A DNA stretch of 55,831 bases, from assembly GCA_035534895.1 (NCBI GenBank), contig DATLRC010000015.1:1-55831 (forward strand), read 5' to 3'. The DNA comes from DATLRC01 sp035534895. Its GTDB lineage: Bacteria; Patescibacteriota; Saccharimonadia; Saccharimonadales; UBA4665. Shown here one piece after another: positions 1 to 9,023 of this stretch; the first letter of the stretch is position 1, and every line of letters begins with the position of its first letter. The notes beneath the pieces are model-generated. The model saw only the letters and a program-made list of their open reading frames with translations, searched no databases and had not been told where the DNA came from. The position numbers and the translations under genes were made by a program.

Positions 1-1
1 A

Positions 2-73
2 GACTGTGCTACCTACACCTTAACAGCAACCTTAGAGGGTGGTGGTACTTATAGTAAGAGTAATCTAGACTAG
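2..73 (+). CDS. C-terminal end of a pilin-like protein (partial)
   Basis: An open frame enters from the left edge and ends at TAG 71-73, giving 23 residues (DCATYTLTATLEGG...SNLD). The Thr/Gly-rich tail resembles the C-terminal beta region of major type IV pilins, and a terminator plus three more prepilin genes follow directly. It is therefore probably the last part of a (pseudo)pilin gene; the start lies outside the window. The identification rests mostly on context. Confidence 0.5.
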   Translation, partial: DCATYTLTATLEGGGTYSKSNLD

Positions 74-111
74 GTTGGTTTAGGATTAGGGGCTCATTTA
101 AGAGTCACATA

Positions 112-137
112 AAAACCCCGGGGTAACTCGGGGTTTT
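112..137 (+). terminator. Rho-independent terminator
   Basis: A perfect inverted repeat AAAACCCCG (112-120) / CGGGGTTTT (129-137) with an 8-nt loop ends in T's. It lies after the partial pilin and before the next pilin gene, so it probably lowers read-through from an abundant major-pilin transcript into the minor-pilin/pilMNO operon. Confidence 0.85.
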
Positions 138-158
138 AGATTATAATGGACAGTAAGC

Positions 159-557
159 ATGATCAATTTAAGAAAATCTGTTAGCGGCTTTACCATTGTT
201 GAGCTTTTAGTATCTATTGCGGTCGGGGCAATTGTTATCGCTTCGCTTAACCAGTTGGTCAGTGGCTATTTGCACGTCAGTCAACGAGGAAGGTATCTTA
301 GCCTAGCCAACTCTTATGTCGAAGGGAAAGTTGAGGCACTGCGCAATATAGGGTACAACAGCTTGGTTGCTGGCTCATACAGTCTAACAAGTCAGTTACC
401 TTCTCAATTGCCACCCTCTCGCAGTGGAACTATGCAAATTACGGCTCCGGCAACTGGCTTAAAGCAAATTGATATCACCCTCTCCTACCAGGACCAGGGG
501 CTGACAAACAGTTATTCATACACAACTTATATCGGGGAGCTAGGTGTTGGGCAATAA
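159..557 (+). CDS. Type IV prepilin, minor (PilV/PilI-like)
   Basis: A 132-aa protein with a class III (prepilin) signal: short basic leader, then the SG|FTIVELLVSIAVGA cleavage site with Glu at +5 of the mature form, followed by a hydrophobic helix (about residues 11-35). PilD-type prepilin peptidase should cut after Gly10. The C-terminal part is short and beta-rich. It is first in a tight plus-strand run and overlaps the next gene by 14 nt. Its role as a minor pilin in pilus priming is inferred from size and position. Confidence 0.8.
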   Translation: MINLRKSVSGFTIVELLVSIAVGAIVIASLNQLVSGYLHVSQRGRYLSLANSYVEGKVEALRNIGYNSLVAGSYSLTSQLPSQLPPSRSGTMQITAPATGLKQIDITLSYQDQGLTNSYSYTTYIGELGVGQ

Positions 558-1224
558 AAAACTGTTTCAAAATCAGTTTGGCTTTACCATAGTCGAGTTG
601 TCGGTAGTGATTGCCGTCACAGCAATTATAGCTGTCGTCTTTTTGGGAGCCATTTCAAATTATTTTGTAGTTATTACCCGTAATAATGAACTGACCGATA
701 TGACTGTCACGTCTCAAAACCTGTTACGTACCACTGTTGAGAATATTCGTTTCGGGAATGGCGTCGAGCAGACTAATCAGATCTATGATCCAAACGCTCC
801 GTCGGGAGGATGGAATACTAGTGATACTAATTTCGTAATCATTATAGCTGTACCGGCTGTCGATGCGTCTGAAAATTATATTATTGACCCCAATACCGGC
901 AGTCCCTATATGAATGAACTGGTCTATTACAAAAGCGGATCAACTTTGTTGCAGCGGACTCTGGCAAACCCTAACGCCACCGGTAATACCCTGGTTACTT
1001 CCTGCCCTGCAAGCCTAGCCACTCCAAGTTGCCCTGCCGATAAGCACCTGGCAGACTATGTTAGCTCGATGACCTTCACTCTTTATGATCAAAATGCTAA
1101 TCTAACGACTGACCCAACCCAAGCCCGATCAATAGATGTTAACTTAACTGTTCAGCGTAATGCGCCTGGGAACCCATTGTCACTGACCAATCAAATTCAA
1201 GTAACATTAAGGAATAGGTTTTAG
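544..1224 (+). CDS. Type IV prepilin, minor (PilW-like)
   Basis: A 226-aa protein that starts at GTG 544 with GGGGAG just upstream, overlapping the preceding gene. The prepilin motif FG|FTIVELSVVIAVTAI sits at residues 13-28, followed by a membrane helix and a long extracytoplasmic domain. Cys residues in a CPASLATPSC stretch could form a disulfide. Length and order (after a short pilin, before a PilX-like protein) match the pilV-pilW-pilX arrangement of other bacteria. A TTG at 547 is an alternative start. Confidence 0.78.
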   Translation: MLGNKKLFQNQFGFTIVELSVVIAVTAIIAVVFLGAISNYFVVITRNNELTDMTVTSQNLLRTTVENIRFGNGVEQTNQIYDPNAPSGGWNTSDTNFVIIIAVPAVDASENYIIDPNTGSPYMNELVYYKSGSTLLQRTLANPNATGNTLVTSCPASLATPSCPADKHLADYVSSMTFTLYDQNANLTTDPTQARSIDVNLTVQRNAPGNPLSLTNQIQVTLRNRF

Positions 1225-1227
1225 CCA

Positions 1228-2589
1228 ATGACCAAATTTCTACGCCCAATCAACCAACAAGGTATGATTTTATTGGTTTTCTTGATAACTATTCCGTTTT
1301 TAATCTTGATTGCTACCTATTATATGCGTCTCTCATTAACCAGTTTTCAGGTTGCCCGCTTCGATCAATTGCACACTGAGGCCCAATTGGCGGCTGATGC
1401 CGGAGCTGATTATTCAATAGAGCAAATTAGCCAGAATAATAGTTGGACTGGAACGAGTGGTGAAGTAACTCTCCATAGCGACAGCCAAATAAAAACTACC
1501 TATAGCGCTACTGTGACTGGTGATAGTTCGGCTAAAACGGTAGCTGTTACCGGGCGAACTTATTGGCCGGCCGCCTCTACTACAGCAGCCCGTTCAGTAT
1601 CTATCTTTGTCGATTTAAGGCCAGTGGTTTCAGGCAACTACAGCATTGTTGCTGGTGCTGGTGGTCTTTATATGAGCAATAGCGCGAAAGTTGTTGGTGG
1701 CAGTGTACTAGTAGATGGTGAAATTAATATGAGTAATTCATCTCAGATTGGGCTTAGTATCCAATCAGTAAATGTTCAGGCGGCAGATGAAACCTGTCCT
1801 AACCCACCTGATTCAACCTATCCTAGAGTTTGCAATAGTGGTGAGAATGGCCAACCAATTACAATTAATGACTCAGCCCATATCTACGGACAAGTAACTG
1901 CTACCAATCAAACTAATGGTAGCGGCATGAGTAACCCTGGGTTAGTAGCTGGCAGTGTTACGCCTCAACCGTTGCCGTCCTACGACCGGGCGACTCAAGA
2001 AGCAGCCGTTACCAATAATATGACCGGCAGTGCCGCCTCGTGCTCTGGATCACAAAGTGTTATTTGGCCAGCTAATACCAAAATTACCGGCGATGTAACT
2101 CTTAGTAACAGCTGTACGGTGACCGTACAGGGCAACATTTGGATTACTGGTACGCTCAGTGCCAGTAACTCGTCAAAGATGATCGTCGACAACTCTCTCG
2201 GTACAACCGTTCCCAATATTATGATTGATGGTGAAGGTGGTGCCACTTTTTCAAACAGTGCCCTGTTAACCTCAAATATTAGCGGTACTGGTTTTGAGAT
2301 CTATACTTTCTACAGTACTGCTAGCTGCTCACCTGAATGTACGAGCGTAACTGGCGTAGATTTAGCTAATTCAAGGTCAATCCAAACAATAAATTTGAAC
2401 AATTCAGCTGCTGGTGCAAATAGTGTTTTTTACGCCTATTGGACACAGGTACAATTATCAAACAGTGGCCAAATCGGTGCTGTGATTGGTCAAACGATTA
2501 AGCTTTCTAATAGCAGTGCCATAACTTTCGGTAGTTCCTCTGGAGTTAATACAACAATATGGGTAGTCAAAGGCTATCGGCGACATTAA
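1228..2589 (+). CDS. PilX-like pilus assembly protein with SNS repeats
   Basis: A 453-aa protein, 3 nt after the preceding gene. The N-terminus (residues 10-35, QQGMILLVFLITIPFLIL) resembles PilX N-terminal segments, but the canonical Glu+5 is absent. From about residue 149 to 431 an x-SNS-x-x-I/V motif recurs roughly ten times (MSNSAKV, MSNSSQI, INDSAHI, LSNSCTV, ASNSSKM, FSNSALL, LANSRSI, LNNSAAG, LSNSGQI, LSNSSAI). Its spacing suggests a beta-solenoid. It probably sits at the pilus tip or cell surface; an adhesive role is inference. Confidence 0.7.
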   Translation: MTKFLRPINQQGMILLVFLITIPFLILIATYYMRLSLTSFQVARFDQLHTEAQLAADAGADYSIEQISQNNSWTGTSGEVTLHSDSQIKTTYSATVTGDSSAKTVAVTGRTYWPAASTTAARSVSIFVDLRPVVSGNYSIVAGAGGLYMSNSAKVVGGSVLVDGEINMSNSSQIGLSIQSVNVQAADETCPNPPDSTYPRVCNSGENGQPITINDSAHIYGQVTATNQTNGSGMSNPGLVAGSVTPQPLPSYDRATQEAAVTNNMTGSAASCSGSQSVIWPANTKITGDVTLSNSCTVTVQGNIWITGTLSASNSSKMIVDNSLGTTVPNIMIDGEGGATFSNSALLTSNISGTGFEIYTFYSTASCSPECTSVTGVDLANSRSIQTINLNNSAAGANSVFYAYWTQVQLSNSGQIGAVIGQTIKLSNSSAITFGSSSGVNTTIWVVKGYRRH

Positions 2590-2651
2590 TCTGTCCAAAG
2601 AGCACATAATCGCCAGGAATATGCTATAGTTACAGGGAAGGTTAATGCTTG

Positions 2652-3755
2652 ATGGGCAGCACAAACAAAACACCCAATTTTTTTAGAACTAAGCCTCTTT
2701 TCGGGTTAGATATTGGTAATGGTTCACTTAAGGTTATGCAGCTGGCTGAAGAGAAAGTTCCAGGGATTTATGGCAAAACGGCAAGACCAATGCGTGTTGT
2801 CGGTTATGGTACTACCTCTTTTTCTAAAAGTGCTATGGATAACGGGGTTGTTGTCGAACCGGAAGTTGTCGCCAAAGCACTGCTTGAACTTTTTAAGCAA
2901 AAGCTGATCGGAGACATTACTACCCGTCGAGTAGCAATTAGTTTACCGGCTTATCGTAGTTTTACTCGCTCAATTCAATTACCTGCTCTCAGTCCTAAAG
3001 AACTGGCGGAGGCAGTTAGGCTTGAGGCCGAGCAGTATATACCGTTGCCTATTAGCGAGCTCTACTTGGACTATACGATTATCAGTCAGAACAAGGACAA
3101 TATTGAAGTTTTGGTAGTTGCGGTACCTCAAAAAATCGTTAACTCATTTATGGAATTGGCTCAGATTGTAGGATTAGAGACGGTACTTGTCGAAACAACA
3201 CTTGGCGCGGCTGGACGTTTATTGGCTCAGGATAGTAATAACAATATTGCCAGTATGATCATTGACTTCGGATCGCTATCTTCAGATATTAGTATTTACG
3301 ATAATGGTATCTTAGCGACTGGTACGGTACAGGGTGGAGGTGAGGTTTTTAGCAATTCGATTAAAGATCGACTGAAGGTCACGGCTGCTGAGGCTCAGAT
3401 CATTAAAACAAAGTATGGCCTGGGGGTCAGTAAAAAACAAAAAGAGATTCAGGCTGCCCTTGATCCAACACTTCAACAAATTGTAAAAGAAATTCGGCAG
3501 ATTATTCGCTATTACGAAGAGCGTTATGGTCCAGAACGTCCGATCCAACAATTAGTCACATTAGGTGGCGGAGCTAATATGCCAGGCCTTGCTGAATATC
3601 TAACCAGCGCTTTGCGGCTGGCAGTTAGAACTTTTGACCCATGGGAACACCTAAACTACAAGGGCTTACAACCGCCTGCACCTGCGGATAAACCAATGTA
3701 TGCCACTGTCGCTGGACTAAGCCTGGTTAGCCCCGAAAAGGTTTTTAAACAATGA
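2652..3755 (+). CDS. pilM: Type IV pilus assembly ATPase-like protein PilM
   Basis: About 367 aa, actin-like (FtsA/MreB fold). The phosphate-1 motif is GLDIGNGSLKVMQL near the N-terminus. Later motifs are IIDFGSLSSDISIY (phosphate-2) and VTLGGGANMPGLAEYL (adenosine). PilM is the cytoplasmic ring component that binds the PilN tail. GGAAG-like sequence at 2636-2640 precedes TTG 2649 and ATG 2652; ATG is preferred. The gene ends in an ATGA overlap with pilN. The PilN N-terminus (INLLPPDIK) fits the known PilM-binding motif, which supports the pair. Confidence 0.92.
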   Translation: MGSTNKTPNFFRTKPLFGLDIGNGSLKVMQLAEEKVPGIYGKTARPMRVVGYGTTSFSKSAMDNGVVVEPEVVAKALLELFKQKLIGDITTRRVAISLPAYRSFTRSIQLPALSPKELAEAVRLEAEQYIPLPISELYLDYTIISQNKDNIEVLVVAVPQKIVNSFMELAQIVGLETVLVETTLGAAGRLLAQDSNNNIASMIIDFGSLSSDISIYDNGILATGTVQGGGEVFSNSIKDRLKVTAAEAQIIKTKYGLGVSKKQKEIQAALDPTLQQIVKEIRQIIRYYEERYGPERPIQQLVTLGGGANMPGLAEYLTSALRLAVRTFDPWEHLNYKGLQPPAPADKPMYATVAGLSLVSPEKVFKQ

Positions 3756-4348
3756 TCAACCTATTACCACCAGATATCAAGAAAGCATATCGCTATGCCG
3801 AGCGTAATGTTACATTAACAAACTGGCTAGTAGCAGCCGGCCTGGGCTTGATTGGCTTAGCCGTGTTAGGCACGTTTGGCCTTTTAAGCATTCAAGCTAA
3901 TGTTAATAACTATAGCCAGCAAGTAAATGCCGCTCAGCTTAGTTTGCAAAAACAACACCTTAAAGAGACCCGGGCCCAAGTACAGGATATTACTAACAGT
4001 TTCCGTTTGGTAGTTAAGGTTTTGAGTCAGGAAGTTCTTTTCTCACAACTGCTCAAACAGATGGCCACAGTTATGCCGAGCGGAGCCAACCTAATTAATC
4101 TCAACCTTAGTAAAATCCAGGGCGGTATTGATATTACAGCCGAAGCTACAAACTACAACACCGCAACACAAGTACAAGTCAATCTAGCAGATCCGGCTAA
4201 TAAAATATTTACAAAAGCAGACATCATCAATATAGTCTGTGATCAAAAAAGTGCCCGAGATCCTAAGTATCCCTGTACTGTTAATATTAGAGCTTTATTT
4301 GCTAGTAACAATCCTTACTTGCTCATTAACCAAAAGGCTGCTCCATGA
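3752..4348 (+). CDS. pilN: Type IV pilus inner-membrane protein PilN
   Basis: A 198-aa protein that opens with MINLLPPDIKKAYRYAERN, the cytoplasmic PilM-binding motif of PilN. One TM helix follows (about residues 25-47), then a coiled-coil and a small periplasm-side domain. The start codon overlaps the pilM stop (ATGA) and its own stop overlaps pilO, so translation is coupled. It is expected to form the alignment subcomplex with PilO. Confidence 0.88.
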   Translation: MINLLPPDIKKAYRYAERNVTLTNWLVAAGLGLIGLAVLGTFGLLSIQANVNNYSQQVNAAQLSLQKQHLKETRAQVQDITNSFRLVVKVLSQEVLFSQLLKQMATVMPSGANLINLNLSKIQGGIDITAEATNYNTATQVQVNLADPANKIFTKADIINIVCDQKSARDPKYPCTVNIRALFASNNPYLLINQKAAP

Positions 4349-4977
4349 GTCCTAAAAGCACTTTTTTCATTTTGTTGGGCTTATTTATTCTGCTGTTATT
4401 CGGTATCGGGGGAGGGACCTATGGTTTTAATATATTGCTTCAAAACCAGTCTAAGCAATTAATTAGCATGAAGCTCCAGGATCAAGTCTTGTCTCAACAG
4501 CAGGTGGGTCTCAAAAAAGCGAAAGCCGATATAGCAAAGTACACCCAACTTGAAAAGATAACCAATGCCGTTGTGCCTCAAGATAAAAATCAAGCTGAGT
4601 CAGTACGAGAAATTGTTAATATTGCCAGTAGCAGTGGTGTTAGCCTATCAAATATAAGTTTCCCGGCGTCTACTTTGGGTTCAACTACCGTATCTGGAGC
4701 TGCGGTATCTCCTCCAGCATCACCTGGGTTGGCCACTCAGCCCACTCCGTCACAGCTTTTAGCAGTGCCCAATATTCCTGGTGTTTATAAGCTCCAAATC
4801 ACTCTTCAAAACGGTACCAATAGTGCCGTAACATATTCTGAGCTTTACAACTTTCTGAGCCAACTTGAACACAATCGTAGGACTGCTCAGGTCAGCAGTT
4901 TAGTCATCCAGCCTTCGCCCGATAATCCTAACTTGCTAACCTTTATATTAACCCTAGACGAGTACATTAAACCATGA
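4345..4977 (+). CDS. pilO: Type IV pilus inner-membrane protein PilO
   Basis: A 210-aa protein with an N-terminal TM helix (about residues 6-30), a Gln/Lys-rich coiled-coil (about 35-80), a Pro/Ser/Thr-rich linker and a C-terminal ferredoxin-like segment (YSELYNFLSQLEHNRRTAQV). This matches PilO architecture and position. ATGA overlaps at both ends couple it to pilN and to the next small gene. Confidence 0.85.
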   Translation: MSPKSTFFILLGLFILLLFGIGGGTYGFNILLQNQSKQLISMKLQDQVLSQQQVGLKKAKADIAKYTQLEKITNAVVPQDKNQAESVREIVNIASSSGVSLSNISFPASTLGSTTVSGAAVSPPASPGLATQPTPSQLLAVPNIPGVYKLQITLQNGTNSAVTYSELYNFLSQLEHNRRTAQVSSLVIQPSPDNPNLLTFILTLDEYIKP

Positions 4978-5273
4978 AGTTAAGTCCCAAAATTCTAATC
5001 GAAAAATTAATGACTTTTGTCGGATATCTAAACCGCTATTCGGTTTTGCTGTTTTTCATTTTGCTGGTGGCAGTTTATGGATTTTTGTGGTTTCGAATTA
5101 ATAGTTTAACCAATGCTCAACCTTCAAGCAATGATATAAGTTCAGCCACAACCACTACTGTCTCGCCACACATTGATCCGTCTGTAGTTGCTCAACTACA
5201 GTCCCTACAAGATAATAGCGTAAGTGTTCAAGCTCTATTTAGCCAGGCCCGAAATAATCCTTTTCAGGAATAA
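4974..5273 (+). CDS. Small single-TM protein at the pilP position
   Basis: A 99-aa protein coupled to pilO by an ATGA overlap. One TM helix (about residues 21-41) is followed by a Ser/Thr-rich outside segment ending in NNPFQE. It sits where pilP lies in proteobacterial operons but has no lipobox and no clear PilP domain. A diderm outer membrane is not expected here, so a truncated or analogous alignment-complex subunit is possible. Function unknown. Confidence 0.65.
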   Translation: MKLSPKILIEKLMTFVGYLNRYSVLLFFILLVAVYGFLWFRINSLTNAQPSSNDISSATTTTVSPHIDPSVVAQLQSLQDNSVSVQALFSQARNNPFQE

Positions 5274-5276
5274 TAA

Positions 5277-5921
5277 TTACTGTTGGGTCGAGTTAATATT
5301 TGGATTTTCACTAGGAACTAGTGGTGTTGCTGCCTGGTTAAGGTCTTGGTTGCCAAAGGGAGCTGCTCGTCGCCCTTGCTCAAAGGCCTCTCGAGCACTA
5401 AGGATTTGCTGGGAATAAAAAGCCGGTTTCGGACAATATGGAAAGACGAATTTAGAATGTTCACCTGCTGTTTCAACTTGTAAAGTACCGAAATTCAACA
5501 TATGTGACAGAATGCCGTCTTGACTAACCGACACATCCTCAAGGTTACCCAAGGAAAGCTGGCTACTTTGACGGTCCAATAAACTTGTTTGTTTTATTTG
5601 AGTTAAGCTATCGGCGGTAAGGATCCATTTATTGGCTCGATATACTTTATTGGAGATTAGTACAAAGATAACCACAAAAAGGGCGACAACCATAAAAACT
5701 AAAGCTCCAAAAGCAAGAACGCGACTGCTGGGTTGGTTCTTAAGTACCATTGGGGCTACGACAAATGCTAGGGCTGCCACTATAGCCAGTAAAAAGCCAG
5801 CTCCTAGATGTATACCAAGAAGACCGATCGAGTGTCTCTTTAGTTCAAAAATATTTGAGTTACTGGTGGGAGCAACCTGAAGCGGATTAGTAGTTGGTTG
5901 ATTACCTGTTTCGGGATTCAT
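5277..5921 (-). CDS. Membrane protein with bacterial PH-like domain
   Basis: A 214-aa protein. A polar Pro/Asn-rich N-terminus precedes two TM helices (about residues 36-60 and 68-91). A YdbS-like bacterial PH segment follows (RANKWILTADSLTQIKQTSLL...LEDVSVSQDG...GTLQVETAGE), then a polar C-tail. Such proteins are common in Saccharibacteria and Actinobacteria, with unknown function. It is convergent with the pilus operon (3 nt apart) and lies 9 nt downstream of ruvB, possibly on the same transcript. Confidence 0.6.
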   Translation of the reverse strand: MNPETGNQPTTNPLQVAPTSNSNIFELKRHSIGLLGIHLGAGFLLAIVAALAFVVAPMVLKNQPSSRVLAFGALVFMVVALFVVIFVLISNKVYRANKWILTADSLTQIKQTSLLDRQSSQLSLGNLEDVSVSQDGILSHMLNFGTLQVETAGEHSKFVFPYCPKPAFYSQQILSAREAFEQGRRAAPFGNQDLNQAATPLVPSENPNINSTQQ

Positions 5922-5930
5922 TGCTAATAA

Positions 5931-6965
5931 TTATAGCAGTCTTGGCTGTTGTTTGTTACTGCTCTTTTGAGTTTTAGCTAGGTGTTGGTAGGCTCTAGGG
6001 GTAACTTTACGCCCCCGAGGAGTACGCTCCAATAAGCCAATTTGCATGAGATACGGTTCATAAAAATCCTCAATTGTCCCTCGCTCCTCAGATATTAGAG
6101 CAGCCAGCGTTTCAACACCGACCGGACCGCCCCGGTAATTGTCAATTATGGCATTCAATAACATACGGTCAGCGCTATCTAGACCCAGCACATCTATATC
6201 TAGTAGGGCTAGGGCCTGAAGATTTAATTTGGCATCAATAAAGCCATCTCCGTTGACTTCTGCGTAGTCACGTACTCGCTTAAGTAGGCGATTTGCAATT
6301 CGGGGCGTTAATCTGGACCGAAGAGCCAGCTCGGAGGCTGCCGTTTTGTCTATCTTAACATTCAGTATTTTGGCTGCCCTCTCAATAATTTTTTGAATTT
6401 CCTCTGGTTGATAGAATTCAAGACGGTGTATCATTCCAAATCGATCACGCAAAGGAGCAGCTAGAGACCCAGTGCGCGTCGTAGCACCGATAATGGTGAA
6501 CTTTGGTAAGTCTAGGCGTAGGTTTCTGGCACTCGGTCCTTTACCAAGCATAATATCAAGCTTAAAGTCTTCCATGGCACTGTATAGTACTTCCTCGACT
6601 GTCCTATTTAGGCGGTGGATCTCATCAATAAATAAGATATCTCCGTCGGTTAGATTGGTCAGCAGACTGGCCAGATCACCTGAACGCTCGACTGCCGGAC
6701 CAGAGGTAACCCGAATTTGAGCACCCATTTCGTGGGCGATGACATTTGCCAGTGTCGTTTTACCAAGACCGGGTGGTCCGTAAAGCAAAATATGATCTAT
6801 GGGCTCACCACGCTTTTTGGCTGCTGTAATGGCTAGTTCTAGATTCTGCTTAATACGCTCTTGGCCGATATAGTTGCTAAAATCTTGTGGTCTGAGAGTA
6901 ACTTCAATCTCTTCCTCGGGACCATCAATAACATGTATACCAGTATCAATGATTCTATCGATCAT
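5931..6965 (-). CDS. ruvB: Holliday junction branch migration ATPase RuvB
   Basis: A 344-aa AAA+ protein with Walker A GPPGLGKTTLA, Walker B LFIDEIHRLNR, sensor 1 IGATTR and the C-terminal winged-helix (GPVGVETLAALISEERGTIEDFYEPYL). It drives branch migration with RuvA during recombination repair. The start overlaps the ruvA stop by 4 nt. The order ruvC-ruvA-ruvB on the minus strand is classical. Confidence 0.97.
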   Translation of the reverse strand: MIDRIIDTGIHVIDGPEEEIEVTLRPQDFSNYIGQERIKQNLELAITAAKKRGEPIDHILLYGPPGLGKTTLANVIAHEMGAQIRVTSGPAVERSGDLASLLTNLTDGDILFIDEIHRLNRTVEEVLYSAMEDFKLDIMLGKGPSARNLRLDLPKFTIIGATTRTGSLAAPLRDRFGMIHRLEFYQPEEIQKIIERAAKILNVKIDKTAASELALRSRLTPRIANRLLKRVRDYAEVNGDGFIDAKLNLQALALLDIDVLGLDSADRMLLNAIIDNYRGGPVGVETLAALISEERGTIEDFYEPYLMQIGLLERTPRGRKVTPRAYQHLAKTQKSSNKQQPRLL

Positions 6966-7546
6966 AGTCTTACTCTTAGTCCCTGTTTGACTCGTTCGGC
7001 TGTCGATAGGGATTGGTCAATATTGTTTAGGGCTATAGCAGCATCTTGGAGACTGTAGCCAAGACTGACCAAGGCTTCAACTGCCTCGTCTTTCATAAGT
7101 TCATGTTCTGCTTTTAATAGGCCGCTGTTCGCTAAGTCAACTCCCTCAAGGCCGACTTTGTCTTTTAGCTCTATAATAACTCTCTCGGCTACTCGTTTAC
7201 CGACACCATTAGCCGTTTGAATCAATTTAGTGTCAGCACTAGCGATAGCTATCCGTAGAGCACTGTTTGAGCCAATATTTAAGATACTAAGGGCCATTTT
7301 TGGTCCAATACCATTAACATTTAATAACTGTTCAAAAAGACTTTTGGCACCCAGATTTAAAAAGCCGAATAAGTCGTGGCTATTTTCTCGTATATGTTCG
7401 TAGACATAAACTTTTACTTGCTCTCCGCTTATCAGTCGACCATGATCTTCGCTTGTAACTAATAAGCCGTAGCCAACTCCTCGGACATCTAATATTACTA
7501 GGTCAGCCAGTTTTTCGGCAACTGTGCCAGAAAGTGTTGCTATCAT
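6962..7546 (-). CDS. ruvA: Holliday junction DNA helicase subunit RuvA
   Basis: A 194-aa protein with the N-terminal OB fold (MIATLSGTVAEKLADLVILDV, YVYEHIRE), tandem helix-hairpin-helix motifs (LLNVNGIGPKMALSIL, QTANGVGKRVAERVIIELKDK) and the C-terminal domain III that contacts RuvB (EAVEALVSLGYSLQDA). It tetramerises on four-way junctions and loads RuvB. It lies 8 nt after ruvC and overlaps ruvB. Confidence 0.96.
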   Translation of the reverse strand: MIATLSGTVAEKLADLVILDVRGVGYGLLVTSEDHGRLISGEQVKVYVYEHIRENSHDLFGFLNLGAKSLFEQLLNVNGIGPKMALSILNIGSNSALRIAIASADTKLIQTANGVGKRVAERVIIELKDKVGLEGVDLANSGLLKAEHELMKDEAVEALVSLGYSLQDAAIALNNIDQSLSTAERVKQGLRVRL

Positions 7547-7554
7547 AAATAATA

Positions 7555-8025
7555 TTATCGCATAGTCATCGAGTGGGTGATAGCAGTAGCCAGAGCATCG
7601 GCACAGTCATCGGGGCGTGGGATAACTTGCAACTTAAGGATAACCCTAACCATTTCTTGTATTTGTTTCTTCTCAGCTCGACCATAACCAGTTAAGGCCT
7701 GTTTAATCTGAAGCGGTGTATATTCATAAATGGTTAACTTAGCCTGCTGACCAGCCAGAAGTACTACCCCACGAGCTTGGGCAACAGTCATTGCTGTTGT
7801 TACGTTTTGGGCGAAAAACAGTTTTTCGACTGCCATTTCGGTTGGTTTGGTTTGAATGATTATATCGGTCAATTCTTCATAGATAGTTTGCAGTCGAACG
7901 GCATCATCCTCTTTAACGGGTGTCCGAATTACTCCAGCGTCTACGAGTTGAGCTTGGCCTTTAGTAACTTCAATGATACCGAAGCCTAAAATACCGGTTC
8001 CAGGATCAATACCCAGAATTCTCAT
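7555..8025 (-). CDS. ruvC: Holliday junction resolvase RuvC
   Basis: A 156-aa RNase H-fold endonuclease. Acidic active-site residues are visible: Asp in ILGIDPGTG, Glu in AVEKLFFAQN, and the Asp pair in PRPDDCADALATAI. GYGRAEKKQIQEMV is also typical. It resolves junctions processed by RuvAB and heads the ruvCAB cluster. Confidence 0.96.
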   Translation of the reverse strand: MRILGIDPGTGILGFGIIEVTKGQAQLVDAGVIRTPVKEDDAVRLQTIYEELTDIIIQTKPTEMAVEKLFFAQNVTTAMTVAQARGVVLLAGQQAKLTIYEYTPLQIKQALTGYGRAEKKQIQEMVRVILKLQVIPRPDDCADALATAITHSMTMR

Positions 8026-8088
8026 GTCAAGTTTAATCCTGGTGAGTGATCGTCTTGAGCTTGGTTGACAAAATTAAGTGATCTAAAT

Positions 8089-8820
8089 TTAAGCATCGAT
8101 TAACTCCTCAGCAATGTCAAAATTAACATGGGTGTTAGTAACGTCGTCCAGTTCGTCTAGAGCATTCATTAACCGCATAATTTTGGCGGCTGTATTCTCG
8201 TCGGTTATTTCAACCGTATTACTGGGTACATAGGTTAATTCAGCTTCAATAACTTCTAATCCCTTCGTCAGTAAACTCTGTCGCACCCGAGCCAGTTCTT
8301 TGTGATTAGTGTAGACCAGGGATTCTTGGCCCTCTTCCTGAACATCCTCTGCTCCAGCATCTAGAGCAGCCATTATAATCTCGTCACCAGTACCCTGAAG
8401 ACGAATTAAGCCTTTACGTTCAAATTGAAATGCGACCGCTCCTTTTTCGGCAATATTCCCGCCATGTTTACTAAAGGCCAGTCGTACATCGGGGAAGGTA
8501 CGATTAACATTGTCTGTTGCACACTCTACTAGAATGGCTACACCTTCCGGGCCATAACCCTCATACATTACCTCCTGAATTTGTTCTCCGCCTAACTTAC
8601 CTGAACCACGATCGATACTGCGCTCGATATTAGCGGTCGGCATGTTAGCTGTTTTAGCTTTATCGATTGCCAATCTCAGTCCAAAATTTGTCTCAGGATC
8701 AGAGCCACCCCGAGCAGCAATAGCTACGGCATTCCCTAGCCTTGTGAAGAGCGCTCCGCGGGCTGCATCCTTAACACCCTTTTGGCGCTTAATGGTTGAC
8801 CACTTGCTGTGACCTGACAC
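8089..8820 (-). CDS. yebC: YebC/PmpR family protein
   Basis: A 243-aa protein with the family N-terminus MSGHSKWSTIKRQKGVKDAA, the NVNRTFPDVRLAFSKHGGN block and the acidic C-terminal domain (LMNALDELDDVTNTHVNFD). The start is GTG, supported by a GGGGAGG Shine-Dalgarno about 10 nt upstream. Family members are DNA-binding regulators, and some have been implicated in translation through proline stretches. Adjacency to ruvC is widely conserved. Confidence 0.95.
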   Translation of the reverse strand: MSGHSKWSTIKRQKGVKDAARGALFTRLGNAVAIAARGGSDPETNFGLRLAIDKAKTANMPTANIERSIDRGSGKLGGEQIQEVMYEGYGPEGVAILVECATDNVNRTFPDVRLAFSKHGGNIAEKGAVAFQFERKGLIRLQGTGDEIIMAALDAGAEDVQEEGQESLVYTNHKELARVRQSLLTKGLEVIEAELTYVPSNTVEITDENTAAKIMRLMNALDELDDVTNTHVNFDIAEELIDA

Positions 8821-8957
8821 CGCTTTTTAACCTCCCCTAAAACACTTTGTTATCATCTGTTATAGTAGCATTATCTATTGAATTTGTCTTTGTTCTAAAT
8901 AGTGAATGTTCAGAGATAGACTATCAACTAATGATCGCCAGGATTGATACAGATTAA

Positions 8958-8985
8958 TTGACTTTTAAGCTGAAATAAAGATAAT
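8958..8985 (+). promoter_or_regulatory. Promoter of tRNA-Lys
   Basis: TTGACT (8958-8963) and GATAAT (8980-8985) are separated by 16 nt, and the tRNA begins 38 nt downstream. The rest of the 8821-9023 gap is AT-rich and also holds the yebC leader; no gene is seen in it. Confidence 0.6.
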
Positions 8986-9023
8986 GTAAGGAGTTATTTT
9001 AAGATTCTGGTCCGGGTAATTAC

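Noticed and set aside
1995..2246. Minus-strand frame of 83 codons inside the PilX-like gene.
   Set aside because: Shadow of the SNS-repeat coding sequence; low-complexity product and no start signals.
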